Shown: positions 1 through 5,946, numbered from the stretch's first letter. The stretch: DNA of 8,250 nt from JAEWSN01 sp038249175 (GCA_038249175.1 JBBRWP010000148.1:1-8250), one strand, 5' to 3'. The notes: generated from the sequence alone by a model not told the origin. Program-made: numbers and translations.

Positions 1-240
1 ACTTGTAACGGCGACGACTAAGCTGCTTTTAAAGTATGCAAAAATGTTAAAATCGGTTATGATCAATTTAAAATTGTCTAAATAAAAACTTGACGGCAAC
101 GAAAATGAATTTTTATAGTATTCCTGCTTTGTTTTCATTGCGTTCAACATCATATAAGCTAAGGGGTACAAAAATGTTATTGTCATCAGGGACATTCCGA
201 TAAAAATAAAGACAGTTGATAGTTTTTGCTTTTTTCTCAT
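1..240 (-). CDS. ABC sugar transporter permease, MalG/UgpE type (N-terminal 80 residues, cut by window edge)
   Basis: An open frame runs from an ATG at 240 to the window edge with no stop, giving 80 residues. The protein begins with a short basic segment (MRKKQK), followed by a hydrophobic membrane helix at about residues 9-32 (from STVFIF through YPLAYMM). A periplasmic-type stretch then leads to SSLVVAVTS, which resembles the start of the second helix of MalG-type permeases. This is the expected second inner-membrane subunit of a carbohydrate ABC importer, pairing with the MalF-type permease encoded just upstream. Only 5 bases (241-245) separate the ATG from that gene's TAA, and the purine-rich ribosome site (AAGGATAAGGATA) overlaps the end of the upstream gene, so translational coupling is likely. 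The EAA loop that would confirm the family lies outside the window. The call rests on sequence feel plus position and is fairly secure. Confidence 0.85.
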   Translation of the reverse strand, partial: MRKKQKLSTVFIFIGMSLMTITFLYPLAYMMLNAMKTKQEYYKNSFSLPSSFYLDNFKLIITDFNIFAYFKSSLVVAVTS

Positions 241-245
241 TATCC

Positions 246-1151
246 TTATCCTTCCGCCCATTCACTTGATTTGTTTGCGTATTTCATCTGGATGATTGTG
301 ACAACCATGACAATCAAAAGCAAAATGACTGCAATAGCGCTCGCATAGCCAAATTGGCTTCCACCCTTAAAAGCCCTTATATAAATCATATAGTCCACCG
401 TTGTCGTTTCATATCCGGGTCCGCCCCTTGTAATTGAAAAAATAATCGGAAAAAGTGCTGTGAAAGTCCACAATACTGAGACAATACACGAATATTCGAT
501 AGTTCTGACAAGTAAGGGAAGTGTTATCTTGAATAGTTTTGACCAGTAGCCTGCACCGTCTATCGTAGCAGCTTCGTAAACATAAGGTGTTATATTTGAC
601 ATACCGCCCAAAAACAACATGCCCTGCCATCCGATATTGATCCAGACCATACATATCATAATAACCATCAGTCCAGTCGAACCGCTTCCAAGCCAGTCTA
701 TCGCAAAAGATTCAAGACCTATTGCCCTTAGGATATCATTCAATGGTCCTCTGAATCCAAAGAATACAACAAATAAATACCCGATCGTCAATGCAGATAG
801 CACCTGTGGAAGATAATAACATGACCTAAAAAACTTCCATCCCGGTATCTTTTCATATAAAAATATCGAAACGATCAATCCTAAAAACAATTGAAACGGC
901 AAATAAAAAAGTAAAATAACATTGTTCCTCAATAATGACCAAAACTGCATGTCACTCAAAATATTGATATAGTTTTCAAGTCCGACAAAATCACTTTTAA
1001 ATAATCCATCCCAGTTTGTAAAACTTTTTATGATCCCAAGAACCATTGGATATCCCCTGATTGCCAGAATAATCAAAATAACTGGAATAACTGACATCCA
1101 ACCTTGAAAATTTTCTCTTTTTGGGGCTAAGTTAATAGTTTTTTTAACCAT
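246..1151 (-). CDS. ABC sugar transporter permease, MalF/UgpA type
   Basis: This 301-residue protein has the length and layout of MalF/UgpA-type inner-membrane permeases of carbohydrate ABC importers (CUT1-like). Six hydrophobic segments are visible at roughly residues 19-42, 74-99, 112-133, 160-183, 217-240 and 268-289. The cytoplasmic EAA loop that contacts the ATPase is clear at 193-213 (EAATIDGAGYWSKLFKITLP). The ATG at 1151 is preceded by a strong ribosome site (AAGGAGG, 6 bases upstream). The gene follows the binding-protein gene after a 104-base gap holding a large hairpin, and it precedes the second permease by 5 bases. No ATPase gene is in the window; many CUT1 importers share an unlinked MsmX-type ATPase, so that absence is not a defect. 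The substrate cannot be read from the sequence, but the neighbouring isomerases suggest a sugar or sugar derivative. Confidence 0.93.
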   Translation of the reverse strand: MVKKTINLAPKRENFQGWMSVIPVILIILAIRGYPMVLGIIKSFTNWDGLFKSDFVGLENYINILSDMQFWSLLRNNVILLFYLPFQLFLGLIVSIFLYEKIPGWKFFRSCYYLPQVLSALTIGYLFVVFFGFRGPLNDILRAIGLESFAIDWLGSGSTGLMVIMICMVWINIGWQGMLFLGGMSNITPYVYEAATIDGAGYWSKLFKITLPLLVRTIEYSCIVSVLWTFTALFPIIFSITRGGPGYETTTVDYMIYIRAFKGGSQFGYASAIAVILLLIVMVVTIIQMKYANKSSEWAEG

Positions 1152-1216
1152 GTAGATCCTCCTTCATGGAGTGATGCTTTATCTAAAAAAACATTGAGTT
1201 TAGATAACTTTTATAT

Positions 1217-1248
1217 AGAACCGGAGGATCAAAAAATCCTCCGGTTCT
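1217..1248 (-). promoter_or_regulatory. Intercistronic hairpin between binding-protein and permease genes
   Basis: A perfect 13-bp inverted repeat (1217-1229 with 1236-1248, arm AGAACCGGAGGAT) encloses a 6-base loop. It starts 7 bases after the binding-protein stop codon. On the minus strand the stem is followed by ATATAAAAG rather than a T run, so it is not a canonical intrinsic terminator. In known binding-protein-dependent operons (malE-malF, for example) hairpins at this spot stabilise the upstream mRNA and lower permease expression; that role is inferred here by analogy. The arm also contains GGAGGAT, the core of the permease ribosome site. Confidence 0.75.
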
Positions 1249-1255
1249 GAAAGTC

Positions 1256-2620
1256 TTATTTAACTTCTGCTGCTTTTTTGTCCAATGCCTCAGCGCATTC
1301 TTTTGCTGTTATTTTACCAATAAGAGCAAGACTTGTTTGTACATAGTATTCGTTCATGACGTCACTTTGCATCGCATTGTCATTCCAGCCAAACAGTCTA
1401 TTATTGGATGTGTCAATTAGTTTTTCAAAGAGTTTATTGCCTGTCCAGCCAAGTTCATCTAGTGTCACATCAGTCCTTTGTGGCATTTTTGAGTTTATTT
1501 TAGACATGACAATGACATTTTCTTTTTTGTTATAGAAAGATAATAGTTTAACAGCCATTTCCGGATTTTCACAAGTATTGACAACACTAAAGGATTGTCC
1601 GACACCACCAATTGCGTAATCAGGATATTTCACATCCGTATCAAAACTTGGAACCGTATACACACCTGCATCATCACCCAGTTGGTCAATGCAATTTTGT
1701 ATTTCCCAGTTTCCTGTTACCATCATAGCCGCTCTTTTGTTATAGAATTCTGCTGCCGGGTCTGCAATCGTGATGTAGTCATTGTTGATGATACCCTCTT
1801 CAAAAAGTTTATTAGCAAATGAAAGCGTTTTGATAAATGCCACATCATCTACAAATTTAGTTGTTCCTAAACTGTTTGAGGTAACTCTTTCACTTCCTAC
1901 ATATTGTGTCCACCAGGCCCCAAAAGGAAACATCCAGGCTGAATTATATCCATCATCCTTTGCGATGATTGGCTGTACGCCTGAATCTTTGATCTTTTTC
2001 ATAGCCGCTAAAAAATCTTCGGCTGTTTTAGGTCTTCCGTCGCCCTCAAGGTCAACGCCAGCTGCACTGACCAGTGATTTGTTATATACCAAGCAACCAA
2101 GTTCAGAACCGGCAGCCGGATAGCCTATTATAACTCCGTCAGCTGCAAGATTCTTACGAACCGAAGACCAGCCGGTTATCTTGGCGAGGTCATCAGGAGG
2201 TACTAAGGCTGTTATGTCAAGAAAAACATCTGCTAGTGATGTTACAAGATAACCAGAAAAAGTATTGATAATATCCGGTGCATTTTTTGCAAGAACAGCG
2301 GCCTTAAGCTTGCTTTACGCCACTTGTTGGTCTGCCTGATACACAGAATCAATCGTTACTCCCGGGTTTTCATCTTCAAATTGCTGAAAGAACTTATTAA
2401 TCTGCCATTGATCTTCCGCCATGTCTTTTTCGTTTGCACTTGTGAATGCAGAATGCCATACAGTCAGAGTAATATCCTTCATAGGTTCCACTGTTGCTGT
2501 TGTTGTTGTCGTTGATGATGTCGTTGCTTTTGCAGGTTCGTTTGTCCCGCATGCTGTAAAACTAAAGAGTAGTGCAATTGCGAGAAAAATCGTTGTGATG
2601 CGAATAACCATCTTTTTCAT
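1256..2620 (-). pseudogene. ABC transporter sugar-binding lipoprotein, interrupted by one in-frame TAA
   Basis: The gene encodes a family-1 extracellular solute-binding protein of 455 codons including the final TAA, but codon 102 is a TAA (2315-2317). The frame does not shift: residues 103-176 (SKLKAAVLAKNAPDIINTFS and onward, to ELGC) continue the binding-protein fold into VYNKSLVSAAGVD and on to the end. A single base change (CAA, AAA or GAA to TAA) therefore explains the break. The start is the ATG at 2620, because GGAGGGA lies 6 bases upstream; the ATG at 2635 overlaps that ribosome site. The N terminus is a lipoprotein signal: MKKMVIRITT, a hydrophobic core, then FTAC with the modified cysteine at residue 24, followed by a threonine-rich linker (32-43). 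The first permissible restart codon after the stop is a TTG at 2092, 75 codons on, so local restart is unlikely. The gene is either newly inactivated or the TAA is a sequencing error. Confidence 0.85.
2491..2528 (-). repeat. Trinucleotide-rich tract encoding the Thr-rich lipoprotein linker
   Basis: Imperfect repeats of GTT/GAT-type triplets on the plus strand encode, on the minus strand, the run TTSSTTTTTAT just after the lipidated cysteine of the binding protein. Such linkers tether the binding domain to the membrane and tolerate length change. The near-perfect ACA triplets could vary in number by replication slippage without breaking the frame. Confidence 0.6.
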
Positions 2621-2665
2621 AGTACTTCCCTCCATTTGTTTTATTTATATAACGGCACTGCGCCA

Positions 2666-2701
2666 ATTATATTTCTTACTTATTCGGACGTACGGATAAG
2701 T
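2666..2701 (-). promoter_or_regulatory. Putative promoter -10 and overlapping operator for the ABC importer operon
   Basis: The 108-base gap between the regulator and the binding-protein gene contains a perfect TATAAT (2666-2671, minus strand). Immediately upstream is a 24-bp near-palindrome (2678-2701) in which 20 of 24 positions are symmetric: outer arms ACTTAT/ATAAGT around a CGNACGTNCG core. No good -35 box lies 16-19 bases upstream, because the palindrome occupies that place. This fits a repressor site covering the -35 and spacer region. The central ACGT recalls AraR-type operators of the same regulator class. Promoter strength and the regulator assignment are inferred. Confidence 0.5.
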
Positions 2702-2728
2702 TTGTATAAAAATATAATATCATCTTTT

Positions 2729-3808
2729 TTAGTCTATTTTTTTACACGATTCACGAACCTTCAATACAGGTTCAAAAACTTTAGTATAGGGCCAATTTAT
2801 CCTGTTATTGATCAAATCGAAAAGAGCTTTCACGGCAAACTCTCCTAATACTCCTTTAGGATGAGCAATCGTTGTTAACGGTGGCATCAAATTCTCTGCA
2901 ATCGACGAATCATCAAATCCGATGATCGAGACTTGATTTGGAACGCCAATATCCATCGTTCTTAATTTCTTAAGGCATCGAACAGCGGTTTCGTCGTTGT
3001 AGCAGAACAAAGCAGTCGGTGCGTTTTTGTTTAACAGTACTTGCGCTAACACATCTTCTAGTTTTTCATCTCGTTCAATCATAGTCACATTTATTTTTTC
3101 TTCATTTCCTGTATCTTTTCTTCTTTTCAAAAATCCATTTAGCCGCATCATTGAGTCTTTATGCTTCCCAACATATATGGCGGCAATATTCCTATGGTTT
3201 AGTGATGTCAAATAATCGAATGCGATTTCCCCACCTTTTTGTTCGTCGATTACAAGATAGGATGCATTCATATGCTCATATATGCTGTCAATCATAATGT
3301 AAGGTATTCTGGCAATACTTAGTTTTTGAAAAGCTTCTCTAATAATTTTGTATTCACATTCAAGCCCATGACTTGGTTGAAGAATAACCCCTGAGGAACC
3401 TTTTCTGATTATTTTATCGATCAAAGAACAAATTTCCTTATCGCTGTCCTTTGTATCACTGATTATAAAGTTAGCATTGTTCTTTGTTAGTACTTCTGAA
3501 ATGCTTCTTACGTAGTATGGGATAAAATAAGAATCTGACATATCGAGGAATACATCGATATCAATATTTTTCTTCTCAGTTATCTCTTTACAAAACGTCC
3601 CTTTACCTTGTTCCTTTTCAAGAAACCCTTCATTGACGAGTTGTTTAAGAGCATCTCTGACGGTTAATCTGCCAATTTTGTAGTGACTTATCATTTCAGA
3701 TTCGCTCGGCAGTTTATCCCCGGGTTTGATCTGACCGGAGAGTATTTGCTCTTTTATCATTGAAGCGACTTGATGGTATAAAGGTACGAATGAATTTCTA
3801 TCAATCAT
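2729..3808 (-). CDS. GntR-family transcriptional regulator with LacI-type sugar-binding domain (AraR-like)
   Basis: The 359-residue protein joins an N-terminal GntR winged helix-turn-helix to a C-terminal periplasmic-binding-protein-like effector domain, the architecture of Bacillus AraR. The DNA-binding part spans about residues 8-74, with PLYHQVASMIKEQI, KLPSESEM, the recognition helix GRLTVRDALKQL (46-57) and the wing motif GKGTF. The effector domain runs from about residue 84; PTALFCYND (264-272), VSIIGFDDSS (293-302) and a terminal VRES motif are typical of LacI-type regulators. It is expected to repress until a sugar ligand binds. The start at 3808 gives the canonical N terminus, though its ribosome site (AAAGG) is a rather long 12 bases away. 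It lies directly upstream of the ABC importer genes, with inverted repeats near both its own and the importer's promoter, so it probably controls itself and the importer. The inducer is unknown. Confidence 0.92.
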   Translation of the reverse strand: MIDRNSFVPLYHQVASMIKEQILSGQIKPGDKLPSESEMISHYKIGRLTVRDALKQLVNEGFLEKEQGKGTFCKEITEKKNIDIDVFLDMSDSYFIPYYVRSISEVLTKNNANFIISDTKDSDKEICSLIDKIIRKGSSGVILQPSHGLECEYKIIREAFQKLSIARIPYIMIDSIYEHMNASYLVIDEQKGGEIAFDYLTSLNHRNIAAIYVGKHKDSMMRLNGFLKRRKDTGNEEKINVTMIERDEKLEDVLAQVLLNKNAPTALFCYNDETAVRCLKKLRTMDIGVPNQVSIIGFDDSSIAENLMPPLTTIAHPKGVLGEFAVKALFDLINNRINWPYTKVFEPVLKVRESCKKID

Positions 3809-3838
3809 GGTGAATCATGACCTTTCTTGGCACATCAG

Positions 3839-3852
3839 CTTATCTGTATAAG
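3839..3852 (-). promoter_or_regulatory. Putative operator at the regulator's transcription start
   Basis: CTTATCTGTATAAG has perfect 5-bp arms (CTTAT/ATAAG) around a 4-base centre. It begins 8 bases downstream of the regulator's -10 box, placing it on the expected transcription start. It shares CTTATCYGTAY with the operator-like palindrome before the binding-protein gene, consistent with autoregulation by the same protein. Confidence 0.45.
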
Positions 3853-3860
3853 TTTTTTCA

Positions 3861-3889
3861 ATTATACCCTTTACAAAAAAAAGTTGCAA
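3861..3889 (-). promoter_or_regulatory. Sigma-A-type promoter for the GntR/LacI regulator
   Basis: On the minus strand TTGCAA (3884-3889) is followed after exactly 17 bases by a perfect TATAAT (3861-3866). The spacer contains eight consecutive T residues. The start of transcription would be near 3854, leaving a leader of about 45 bases before the regulator's ATG. Confidence 0.65.
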
Positions 3890-3916
3890 TCCTTTTTTAA
3901 ATTTTTTTCAAGTTTC

Positions 3917-4046
3917 ATATCACTACAGCGTGACTTCGATATTTACGCCAAGTCTAGCATCATTTTTGTGGATTCTGACTTGTTGTAAGTCCGCTTAAAT
4001 AAAGAATCATAAAAATGAATTACTCAAACTCACGCTGTAGTGATAT
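3917..4046. mobile_element. MITE-like 130-bp element with 17-bp perfect terminal inverted repeats
   Basis: The sequence ATATCACTACAGCGTGA (3917-3933) recurs as its exact reverse complement at 4030-4046. Within the 96-base interior a second stem is nested: TCATTTTTGTGGATTCT (3960-3976) pairs with 4003-4018 with one bulged base and one G-T pair, and GACTT/AAGTC (3977-3981, 3987-3991) closes a 5-base loop. The element has no open reading frame of note. Ends reading TA or ATAT on both sides would suit a TA-type target duplication as used by IS630/Tc1-mariner elements, but the palindromic ends make that undecidable here. It could instead be a transcription-terminating or regulatory hairpin between mttB-like and regulator genes. 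It fills most of the 356-base gap 3809-4164. Confidence 0.55.
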
Positions 4047-4073
4047 ACCAAATGTCGCTTCAAAGTGTTGAAA

Positions 4074-4122
4074 TGAGCGTACAGTGAGCCAATTATACCC
4101 TGCGGGTTTATGCTGTTTTCAA
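4074..4122 (-). promoter_or_regulatory. Second promoter-like site upstream of the regulator, with operator-like repeat
   Basis: On the minus strand TTGAAA (4117-4122) lies 19 bases, longer than ideal, before a perfect TATAAT (4092-4097). The 12 bases AGGGTATAATTG (4090-4101) are identical to those at the regulator's own -10 region (3859-3870). Just downstream of the -10 sits a weakly symmetric 14-mer around GTAC (4074-4087), resembling the core of the other two operator candidates. Transcripts from here would cross the inverted-repeat element before reaching the regulator. Confidence 0.3.
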
Positions 4123-4164
4123 TGTGCAAAACATAAGTTAATCACGATAGCCCTGTCCTGCCGC

Positions 4165-5607
4165 TTAGAAAAGTGCTTTCTTAGCGTGCTGTAAAATATC
4201 ATCAATGCCACGTTGCTTCCCTGAATCCAATGTTATTGGTTCATATCTGGACAATGCCGCATCATAAATAAACTGTGCCCGTTCAAGTGCCAAATGGTCT
4301 TTACGAAACTCCTCTTCGCTGTTGACAAAACAGCTTGTATCAAAGAGCGGCGACGCCCATAGCTCTGTTTTATACCGTTCCAACGTATGGTCAGTCAGCA
4401 GATAGTCCCCATGAACGCCAACATCAAGAATTGTCTCCAGTGCCAGGGTATCTTCAGAAATTTCGACGCCCTTGGTTATCTGTTCAAGCTCATCGTTCAT
4501 GTCAAAATCCAAAATCATTTGTGCCGGGCTTAACGAACCCCCTGCTTCAAGCATACCAAAATGCATGCCTACCTCACAGCCGGTCAGGCTGAACAGTGTC
4601 AGCGCCTTGAACATCTTATCATGAACCGCCTGTAAACCGGGGATCTTAGCGTCTACATAAGAAGCGGCGGTAGCGGCACCGTTTTTCAGACCATACAAGA
4701 CATCAAAAACCTGATACAAAAGTGCATCAATCATGGTTGCCGTTGGTGTACTGAACAAAATACGGGTTGTTTTCATGTCCAGTGAACCGGAAACAGGGGT
4801 GCAATACAAAATCACTTCGTCATTGAGTATCCATCCGGCAAGCCAACCACCCATCATTTCAGCCATTGCAAGTGCTGCCGACCCGGCCACTGTGACGGGT
4901 GCATTCATACCCGCAAAAGGACAGCTGTTTGTTCCCCAGCCAACCAGTCCGTTTTTACGGTGAATCGCTTCAAGACAGGACGCGGCACGTGCATCAAGGG
5001 TAAATCTGGTGATTGAAGCCCATCCATGCTGATATCGGGTTTCATTTCCAGTCTTTAGTGTTTCCAGTGCTTCAAGCCAGGGCAATTGTCCACCCATCAT
5101 CATTTCAACGCCACCCAAAGGCTTGTCACTGATCTTCAGTGCATGAGCCATGCCCACAATCGGTTCAATTGCTGACGGTATATCGCTTCCGGTAAACAGT
5201 GGTGCCAGCTTCGAAACATTGGGCAGCATATGACATGCCTTCATAATTTCAATATTGTCCGCCATCACTGCCTGCCGGCTTTCCTTCATCCGCCAATCGA
5301 TACGTTTTACAATGTTTCGACCAACCGCATACCCTTTTGAGGGTTGTCTGCGAAGAATGGTTTCGGTATTTGCTTCGGGGGCATGACGAATTGCACAAGC
5401 TTCCAACTGATCAAACATCTCCGGCGTTACCGTAATGTGTTGAAGGACACGGTCCACATGAATCCCTTTTTTTTCTGCGGCATCCAGCAAATAAGTGTTT
5501 TCAAAACGAAACCCATAGGTACAAAGAATTTTTTTTGCAGTTGCACGAATGCGTTCTGCTTCATCGGTCGTCATTAATCCAAAATAGGGTTGTTTGTTGC
5601 AATTCAT
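4165..5607 (-). CDS. MttB-superfamily (trimethylamine methyltransferase-like) methyltransferase, non-pyrrolysine type
   Basis: The 480-residue protein matches the MttB superfamily in length and motifs: APVTVAGSAALAMAE (236-250), DAKIPGLQA (319-327), GGSLSPAQMILDFDM (356-370) and GDYLLTDHTL (400-409). Members move a methyl group from a substrate, classically a quaternary or tertiary amine, to a corrinoid protein in the cytoplasm. True MttB carries pyrrolysine encoded by an internal TAG; this frame has none, so it belongs to the larger non-pyrrolysine group that includes the glycine betaine enzyme MtgB. No corrinoid protein or corrinoid methyltransferase is in the window. The ATG at 5607 is preferred over an in-frame GTG at 5616, because GGAGG (5617-5621) lies 9 bases before the ATG but directly abuts the GTG. 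Its place beside sugar isomerases suggests an unusual methylated or sugar-linked substrate, which is an inference. Confidence 0.88.
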   Translation of the reverse strand: MNCNKQPYFGLMTTDEAERIRATAKKILCTYGFRFENTYLLDAAEKKGIHVDRVLQHITVTPEMFDQLEACAIRHAPEANTETILRRQPSKGYAVGRNIVKRIDWRMKESRQAVMADNIEIMKACHMLPNVSKLAPLFTGSDIPSAIEPIVGMAHALKISDKPLGGVEMMMGGQLPWLEALETLKTGNETRYQHGWASITRFTLDARAASCLEAIHRKNGLVGWGTNSCPFAGMNAPVTVAGSAALAMAEMMGGWLAGWILNDEVILYCTPVSGSLDMKTTRILFSTPTATMIDALLYQVFDVLYGLKNGAATAASYVDAKIPGLQAVHDKMFKALTLFSLTGCEVGMHFGMLEAGGSLSPAQMILDFDMNDELEQITKGVEISEDTLALETILDVGVHGDYLLTDHTLERYKTELWASPLFDTSCFVNSEEEFRKDHLALERAQFIYDAALSRYEPITLDSGKQRGIDDILQHAKKALF

Positions 5608-5616
5608 ATCAGGCAC

Positions 5617-5621
5617 CCTCC
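5617..5621 (-). promoter_or_regulatory. Ribosome binding site that decides the MttB-like start
   Basis: GGAGG on the minus strand touches the GTG at 5616 with no spacing but stands 9 bases before the ATG at 5607. Initiation is therefore expected at the ATG, giving 480 rather than 483 residues. Confidence 0.7.
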
Positions 5622-5655
5622 GTTTGGTTCAACACTGGGATAGAAATTTCATAGT

Positions 5656-5683
5656 ATTTTATTCAGTCGTTTTCCTGTGACCA
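5656..5683 (-). promoter_or_regulatory. Weak promoter candidate for the MttB-like gene
   Basis: TGGTCA (5678-5683) and TAAAAT (5656-5661) are separated by 16 bases on the minus strand, each close to the -35 and -10 consensus (4/6 and 5/6). A small palindrome, CAGAAT-TG-ATTCTG (5682-5695), overlaps the -35. This could let the MttB-like gene be expressed apart from the upstream operon; the evidence is only the match to consensus. Confidence 0.25.
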
Positions 5684-5751
5684 GAATTGATTCTGCTTCA
5701 ATTTTAAAAGACTGCATGGCCAGTTGCCAAGCTGAATTCTCCACATATTTC

Positions 5752-5769
5752 ACTCATCAATGATTCTAC
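5752..5769. repeat. Imperfect direct repeat, copy 1
   Basis: ACTCATCAAT followed by one variable base and ATTCTAC recurs at 5928-5946 with one extra base. The two copies bracket the hairpin element, in the way a target duplication would bracket an insertion. Confidence 0.5.
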
Positions 5770-5780
5770 CGTAAGAACTC

Positions 5781-5912
5781 GAAAATGATCCAATTTGATG
5801 CAAATCGCGGCAGTAGAGGCAGTACAATGCTCCGCATTGCACTGGTAGATCGCGATATTGGCTTGAAATTGGTCATTTTCAATCAATTTCAGCCCCTTCG
5901 GGACCGAAATTG
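5781..5912 (-). other. Tandem hairpin element in the YjbQ-MttB gap (possible structured RNA or palindromic insertion)
   Basis: Two adjacent hairpins are seen on the minus-strand RNA. The first (5884-5912) has 13-bp arms around a GAA loop; it is fully paired only if two G-U wobbles are allowed, and those become A-C mismatches in plus-strand RNA. Three bases later a 100-base hairpin (5781-5880) pairs GAAAATGA and CCAATTT with its far arm across one bulged base. It continues through a mismatched stretch and an ATCGCG stem, then an 11-bp apical stem (5820-5830 with 5834-5844, also with one G-U pair) around GGA. About 37 pairs form in all. It fills the core of the gap between the YjbQ stop and the MttB-like start. 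It carries no B12 box, TPP core or other riboswitch motif I recognise. A regulatory or processing RNA and a MITE-like insertion are both possible. Confidence 0.6.
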
Positions 5913-5927
5913 GCGTTATTACACCAG

Positions 5928-5946
5928 ACTCATCAATACATTCTAC
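5928..5946. repeat. Imperfect direct repeat, copy 2 (overlaps YjbQ stop)
   Basis: This copy reads ACTCATCAAT, two variable bases, ATTCTAC and includes the TAG stop of the YjbQ-family gene. It matches 5752-5769 apart from one indel and one substitution. If this is a target duplication, the element between the copies (about 158 bp) entered right at the end of the YjbQ gene. Confidence 0.5.

Noticed and set aside
1782..2123. Plus-strand 113-codon open frame opposite the binding-protein gene.
   Set aside because: It is a shadow of the binding-protein coding sequence, with no ribosome site or recognisable protein.
3803..3818. Five-codon leader ORF (ATGATTCACCATGATTGA) overlapping the regulator start.
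   Set aside because: The AAAGG ribosome site is only 2 bases from its ATG, and such short frames arise easily by chance.
5704..5886. Open frame of 60 codons (minus strand, TTG start with AAGGGG 6 bases upstream) in the YjbQ-MttB gap; the frame is open further upstream to about 5994.
   Set aside because: No ATG or GTG start exists, no family is recognisable, and most of it coincides with the long hairpin arms, which explain the sequence better. It could be a small gene or remnant, but I cannot support it.
5617..5942. Cobalamin or TPP riboswitch before the MttB-like gene.
   Set aside because: I found no B12 box (GCCACTG) or TPP core (CTGAGA) on the minus strand, and the hairpins do not resemble either class.
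5943..5945. Possible pyrrolysine readthrough of the TAG ending the YjbQ gene, given the MttB-family neighbour.
   Set aside because: Readthrough adds only eight residues before TAA, and the protein already ends at the usual family length.
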